A stretch of DNA of 64,000 nucleotides. Origin: Anisus vortex. Taxonomy: Eukaryota; Mollusca; Gastropoda; Planorbidae. Shown in pieces: positions 60,901 to 64,000 of this stretch; position 1 is the first letter of the stretch, and the number at the start of each line of letters is the position of its first letter. The translations under genes were made by a program, and so were the position numbers. The DNA is taken from positions 36,357,789 through 36,421,788 of the forward strand of contig OX421502.1 in NCBI GenBank assembly GCA_949126835.1. Direction: 5' to 3'. Under the pieces are notes generated by a model. The model ran no database searches and was not told where the DNA came from. It was given only the letters and a program-made list of their open reading frames with translations.

Positions 60901-62746
60901 TTGCATCTGACAAAGAATATTGCCAACTCTGAATGTTGTATGCTAGAACTAGCCACTATCATCAGTTTTGCAAAATTATGGCATAAACTATGTGCTACTC
61001 TGCATTTTTGTAAACATTTTTTATCTCACATGACTACCTGCTATTAAAATCAAAATTAGAGTTAGAAATGATTATCTCTCCATTGTGTAAACTTCAGATC
61101 GTGTGTCTCTTACAAAAAATATATATATTAAAACTGTACCACTCATTATATATAGAGACAGGATGATGTGCTGTCATTCTTGAAAGTATTATCTCCTTCT
61201 TATTCTTACACTTCAAATTACCAACACTTATAAATAAGTTTGTTTAAGGTTCAAATAAAAAGTAAAGTACCCTTCTGACCAAACTGATCATGGAGCTGGT
61301 GAAGCAGCGTTCACCAGTTTCTGTGGCCACGGCATACTAGGGGATGTGTGGCGGCCAGCACTTTACCCCAACTACTATCAGGTACCCATCAGAGCTGGGT
61401 AAACTCAGGGACACCCTCAAGTTCTGGGTAAAAACCCAAGCCCCGTCACCAGGATTCGAACCCAGGACCTTCGGATCGCCTGTCGAACGTGCTTCCGCTC
61501 GGCTACCTTGCCCCACAAACAAGAGTGTTCCAAAATTATTATTATCATAAATAATTTTAACATCAGTATCGAACACTGCAGATTTACAGGCGTGTGAATC
61601 GTACATCCCTGTGCTTGTTTTGTGGCTGTTCACATGTGAACGTCTGCACCATAAGAAGTGCCACGTTGCGCAGTCTTACAACATGGGTAAACAATGACTT
61701 ACTGGCAGCATATCTTTAGTACAGACTTTAGTAGTCATCAAGTTTTCTAAAAGCCAATCTCCAGGTTTATGTCCATGAAACATAAACAAGAATTCTATTA
61801 AAATTGGTAAATCTGAAGTTTTCAACAACTTCCCTGCAAGGAGACAAAATAAAATAATTGAAACAAAATATTTTCTAGCTGGTTACTTGAATTTAAAATA
61901 GATATTGCATTACAAACAGATCAAAATTTAAAAAAATGAATTATCATCTTATATTTTACAGAGGCTTCTTCTATAAAGAAGATTACTGCGTCCTATGCTG
62001 TTCCAGTTGGTTTAATCTTTTATATTGGTTTTAGTCTACTGTGCAGTAAAAGTGCAATGTATTTATATCTGAGACCACTGTACACCATGGGATTATTAAG
62101 CCAGTACAGCGCCTTAGTTTATGTTGAGTACTTATCAGATGTGTAAAAGAGGATTAAATTTATAAAATTTGGGACCCAGCCCATGACTGGTGAATCAAAA
62201 CCCTTTAGGCAACTTAGCATTGTGTTGGCCACACAATTCCCTGGTTTGTCATTATGATTAAAACTATGAGATCTGCTTCACTATCTATGGTGGGACAGTG
62301 TTGCCTGCTTGGGCTTTTGGTATGCTATGAAATATATGTCACCCAATGAATGTATGTATACATTACCTATAAAACCTAAAGCCGAGCAACGTATCAGTGT
62401 CCATCCCGAGCGTTTAGAGCCAGCCTTCATGATGATGCTAAAAAAATCTGGCCTGGTTACAATATCATCTTCTAGCTGAAATCAAGATAAGCCACATACA
62501 ATTTACTCTCCTCAAGCGTCACATTAATATATTCAATGGAATATTGCTGAATAATGGAATATTGCTTTAAAAAAATATAAATTTTTGTTTAAATTTTAGA
62601 TTTCTTTTGTTTCTACAGACAATTGATTCCATCAAGAGAAATGAACTCTGCCATAACAATAATAACATACTTGAATATAATATTGACCACGTCTGTAGGC
62701 ATGTAACATCAGAAAAGCATAATCCAGGTTTTGTTTCGTCCTCCAT
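57825..62746 (-). CDS. Second MGAT4-family GlcNAc-transferase (MGAT4C-like?), 5' end missing
   Basis: GT54-type enzyme of the Golgi N-glycan branching pathway. Seven coding exons on the minus strand: 62746-62671, 62475-62367, 61833-61703, 60586-60479, 59484-59255, 58293-58191, 57971-57825. Together they give 300 residues and a stop, all in frame. Motifs: [19 protein letters not shown] (metal-binding acidic motif), [77 protein letters not shown] and WIFIKEVN at the end. Exons of 76, 131 and 108 bp equal those of gene 1. The C-terminal region is cut by an extra intron with a GC donor and lacks the tiny last exon. Exons for the anchor and first catalytic part must lie beyond 64000, since none is seen between 62747 and the edge. 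The MGAT4C-like label rests on the NPPA...FWG...SGSKEHP wording, by eye. Confidence 0.9.
58191..58293 (-). CDS. MGAT4 gene 2, exon with GC donor
   Basis: Acceptor GGCTGCAG, donor AACCAG|GCAAGT. GC-AG introns are a known minor class and this donor is otherwise a perfect consensus. Encodes [20 protein letters not shown] then [14 protein letters not shown]. Confidence 0.85.
58294..59254. other. Intron of MGAT4 gene 2
   Basis: Very AT-rich with TATTATT stretches. No feature. Confidence 0.5.
59255..59484 (-). CDS. MGAT4 gene 2, lectin-region exon
   Basis: Acceptor TTTGCCAG, donor TATAG|GTCAGT. Encodes [20 protein letters not shown], then [19 protein letters not shown] and [20 protein letters not shown]. 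Joins the next exon as IKIYS-YKIVSG. Confidence 0.92.
59489..59935. repeat. About 23-bp minisatellite in intron
   Basis: Alternating units GGATTAAACATTACAACACC+AGCCTA and GGATTAAACATTCCGTCATC+CTA. It starts 5 bp from the exon 59484 acceptor, so the array forms that intron's 3' end on the minus strand. Confidence 0.93.
60237..60317 (+). mobile_element. 81-bp TTAA-flanked mini element, copy 3
   Basis: TTAACCCTTCCAGTACCGAC to CGGGACTGTAAGGGTTAA. Only a few differences from the copy at 32544. In an intron of gene 2. Confidence 0.8.
60479..60586 (-). CDS. MGAT4 gene 2, 108-bp exon
   Basis: Acceptor TTGACAG, donor CTGAAG|GTATAA. 36 codons: [20 protein letters not shown] then [16 protein letters not shown]. 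Exact counterpart of gene 1 exon H. Confidence 0.95.
61262..61515 (-). repeat. tRNA-derived SINE, family A, minus strand
   Basis: A well-preserved copy: complement head GGGGCAAGGTAGCCGAGCGG, B-box GGGTTCGAATCC, body GGGTGTCCCTGAG, end GATCAGTTTGGTCAGAAGGG then TACTTTACTTTTT. In an intron of gene 2. Confidence 0.85.
61703..61833 (-). CDS. MGAT4 gene 2, 131-bp exon
   Basis: Acceptor CTTGCAG, donor CTGCCA|GTAAGT. Encodes [20 protein letters not shown] then [20 protein letters not shown]. Counterpart of gene 1 exon G. Confidence 0.95.
62367..62475 (-). CDS. MGAT4 gene 2, EDD exon
   Basis: Acceptor GATTTCAG, donor TTATAG|GTAATG. Encodes [20 protein letters not shown] then [14 protein letters not shown]. 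Keeps the EDD motif; 109 bp against 112 in gene 1. Confidence 0.95.
62671..62746 (-). CDS. MGAT4 gene 2, first exon in window
   Basis: Acceptor ATTGCAG, donor ATTCAA|GTATGT. Encodes [20 protein letters not shown] then QYYIQ. It enters after two bases of a codon, so more exons precede it. Confidence 0.94.
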
Positions 62747-62943
62747 CTGCAATATAAAAATGACAAATAATGAAACATATAGAGACAAAAAAAAAACATT
62801 GCGTGACAAATTTAGATTTTATTCATTGAATATCTATTGATTTTTTTTAAATAATTAAATACATTGATTGTGTATTAGAAATTGAAAGAGCATAATGGAT
62901 ATTTTTTTGTTTAAAGTAATATTAATGAAAATTTTTTTTTTAA

Positions 62944-63130
62944 GTAGAAAAAGAAAGCTATCAGTGCAGCGTTAAGCCCAAGTTGCCCGCATTGCAGTCG
63001 GATACACTAACCACTCAGCTAGGGAGCTATTCCTGGAAGCAAGATCACAAAAGTTAAATATGAGACTATAAGGTCACGTGTCATTAAATGAACCAATGGA
63101 GATCGGAAACCACACACACAGTCTACTATT
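62944..63130 (-). repeat. tRNA-derived SINE, family B, minus strand
   Basis: On the minus strand: TAGACTGTGTGTGTGG, GACACGTGACCTTATAG, TAGCTGAGTGGTTAGTG, ACTGCAATGCGGGCAACTTG. The B box has decayed (GGGCTTAAC). Confidence 0.78.
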
Positions 63131-63299
63131 TTATATATACATTACAAAAAAAGCAATTCATAAATAGAAGTCGTGTTTTTTTTTTGCCTAATATATACTC
63201 TATATGGTGATAAAAATGTCCATACTCAGTATTAACCTTTTTAATTTGCTAATTAACGTTTTATTGTCAATTTTGTCAATTATTGATTTGTAATGCTGA

Positions 63300-63548
63300 A
63301 TGTCTTAGCTTATAGAAAGAAGTCCCGGGGAGTGCGCTCATTTGAGTCAGTGGCACCTTCTTTATGGAACGGTCTATCTCAAACACTGAGAGAATCTGGG
63401 ACAAGAGAATTTTTTTTAAAGAACTTAACGACCATTCTCTTTGGCTAGTACATCTGCCACTGCAAATCACACCAAGAGTGCACTGAGCATGCTAATTTAA
63501 TAGCATGGATAGAAGCGCTATAAGAAATGCCCATTCTTATCTTATCTT
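63300..63548 (+). mobile_element. CR1/Jockey-like LINE 3' end
   Basis: 63314-63448 encodes the last 44 residues of a reverse transcriptase ORF (SFESVAPSLWNGLSQTLRES then FFLKNLTTILFG and stop). SxxxAAPxLWNxLP near the C-terminus is typical of CR1/Jockey-group elements. After the stop is a short UTR ending in TTCTTATCTTATCTTA. Confidence 0.75.
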
Positions 63549-63741
63549 ACAATGTCCTAGAAAGATAAAAAAAATTTTAAGTAAACTAAATATTATTTAA
63601 GTCTTAAATTGTTTAAAACTTGAACAACTTGTGGTAACTTGTTAACTTGTGTTTAGTATTTGTGTTTAGCTAAACCTCATGGCTATTGGTTAATTTTTAT
63701 TCATCCTGGTAGTATTTAATTAGGCAGATTTGTTCTGATTT
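63549..63741. other. AT-rich spacer
   Basis: No feature seen. Confidence 0.4.
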
Positions 63742-64000
63742 GTTCAAATATCTAGGAGCCACCCTATCTTCAAACGGAAGCTGTGAGTCAGATATTCTAG
63801 CCAGGATTGGGTCAGCGATGGCAGCAATGGCTAGACTAAACAAAATCTGGTCAAGCAAAAGCATTAGTCTCCAAACAAAGCTTAGGCTTTACAGAGCTTG
63901 GGAAACCTGGACACTGCTACCAGCCACTGAAAATGAATTGCAGGCATTGGGAAAAAAATGCATGAGAAAAATCCTTCAAATCTCCTACCTAGAACACAGG
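63742..64000 (+). pseudogene. LINE reverse transcriptase C-terminal fragment
   Basis: Open frame with FKYLGATLSSNGSCESDILA, MARLNKIWSSKSISLQTKLR and ENELQALGKKCMRKILQISY. Homologous by eye to the C-terminal part of the LINE at 41962-44148 (FKYLGAIVS). The expected stretch between RLYRA and ETWT is shortened, pointing to a deletion. It runs off the window edge. Confidence 0.78.

Overview
The window is animal (eukaryotic) genomic DNA. Genes are split by GT-AG introns, and the sequence is AT-rich and packed with minisatellites, tRNA-derived SINEs, hAT-type DNA transposons and LINE fragments. The two host genes encode MGAT4-family N-glycan enzymes. The repeat mix, including a sequence resembling the widely transferred hAT family SPIN, fits a mollusc, probably a gastropod. 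That placement is inference; no single sequence here proves it.

Bases 1-28300 hold no host gene I can support. This stretch contains minisatellites (units of 17, 41, 52, 34, 20 and about 57 bp), SINEs, a 2.6 kb hAT element with a broken transposase and a perfect 8-bp target duplication, several non-autonomous hAT copies, an 886-bp element with 16-bp inverted ends, an 81-bp TTAA-flanked element, and a LINE RNase H remnant on the minus strand. Unseen 5' exons or the promoter of the first gene could lie here.

Bases 28320-46669 hold eleven plus-strand exons of an MGAT4A/B-type alpha-1,3-mannosyl-glycoprotein 4-beta-N-acetylglucosaminyltransferase (GT54). Every exon junction keeps frame and the metal-binding EDD motif is present. 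The N-terminal membrane anchor is not found. Its introns carry an RTE-like LINE that splits a perfect 60-bp array, a 44-bp array that copies an exon end with its splice donor, and a 24-bp acceptor-like array just before another exon.

Bases 50922-57256 hold a complete-looking, recently inserted LTR retrotransposon. Its 627-bp LTRs differ at one base that I found, and GGAT flanks both sides. It has a single 911-codon ORF (coiled coil, SCAN-like gag, zinc knuckle, aspartic protease, integrase scrap, C-terminal membrane helix). Reverse transcriptase and RNase H are missing.

Bases 57825-62746 hold seven minus-strand exons of a second MGAT4-family gene, nearer to an MGAT4C-like type by eye. It lies tail-to-tail with the first gene. 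Three of its exons match the first gene's exons exactly in length. Its 5' exons are not in the window. The last kilobase holds a SINE and LINE fragments that run off the edge.

The two host genes probably act in the same pathway, adding beta-1,4-GlcNAc branches to N-glycans in the Golgi. The rest is repeat-derived.
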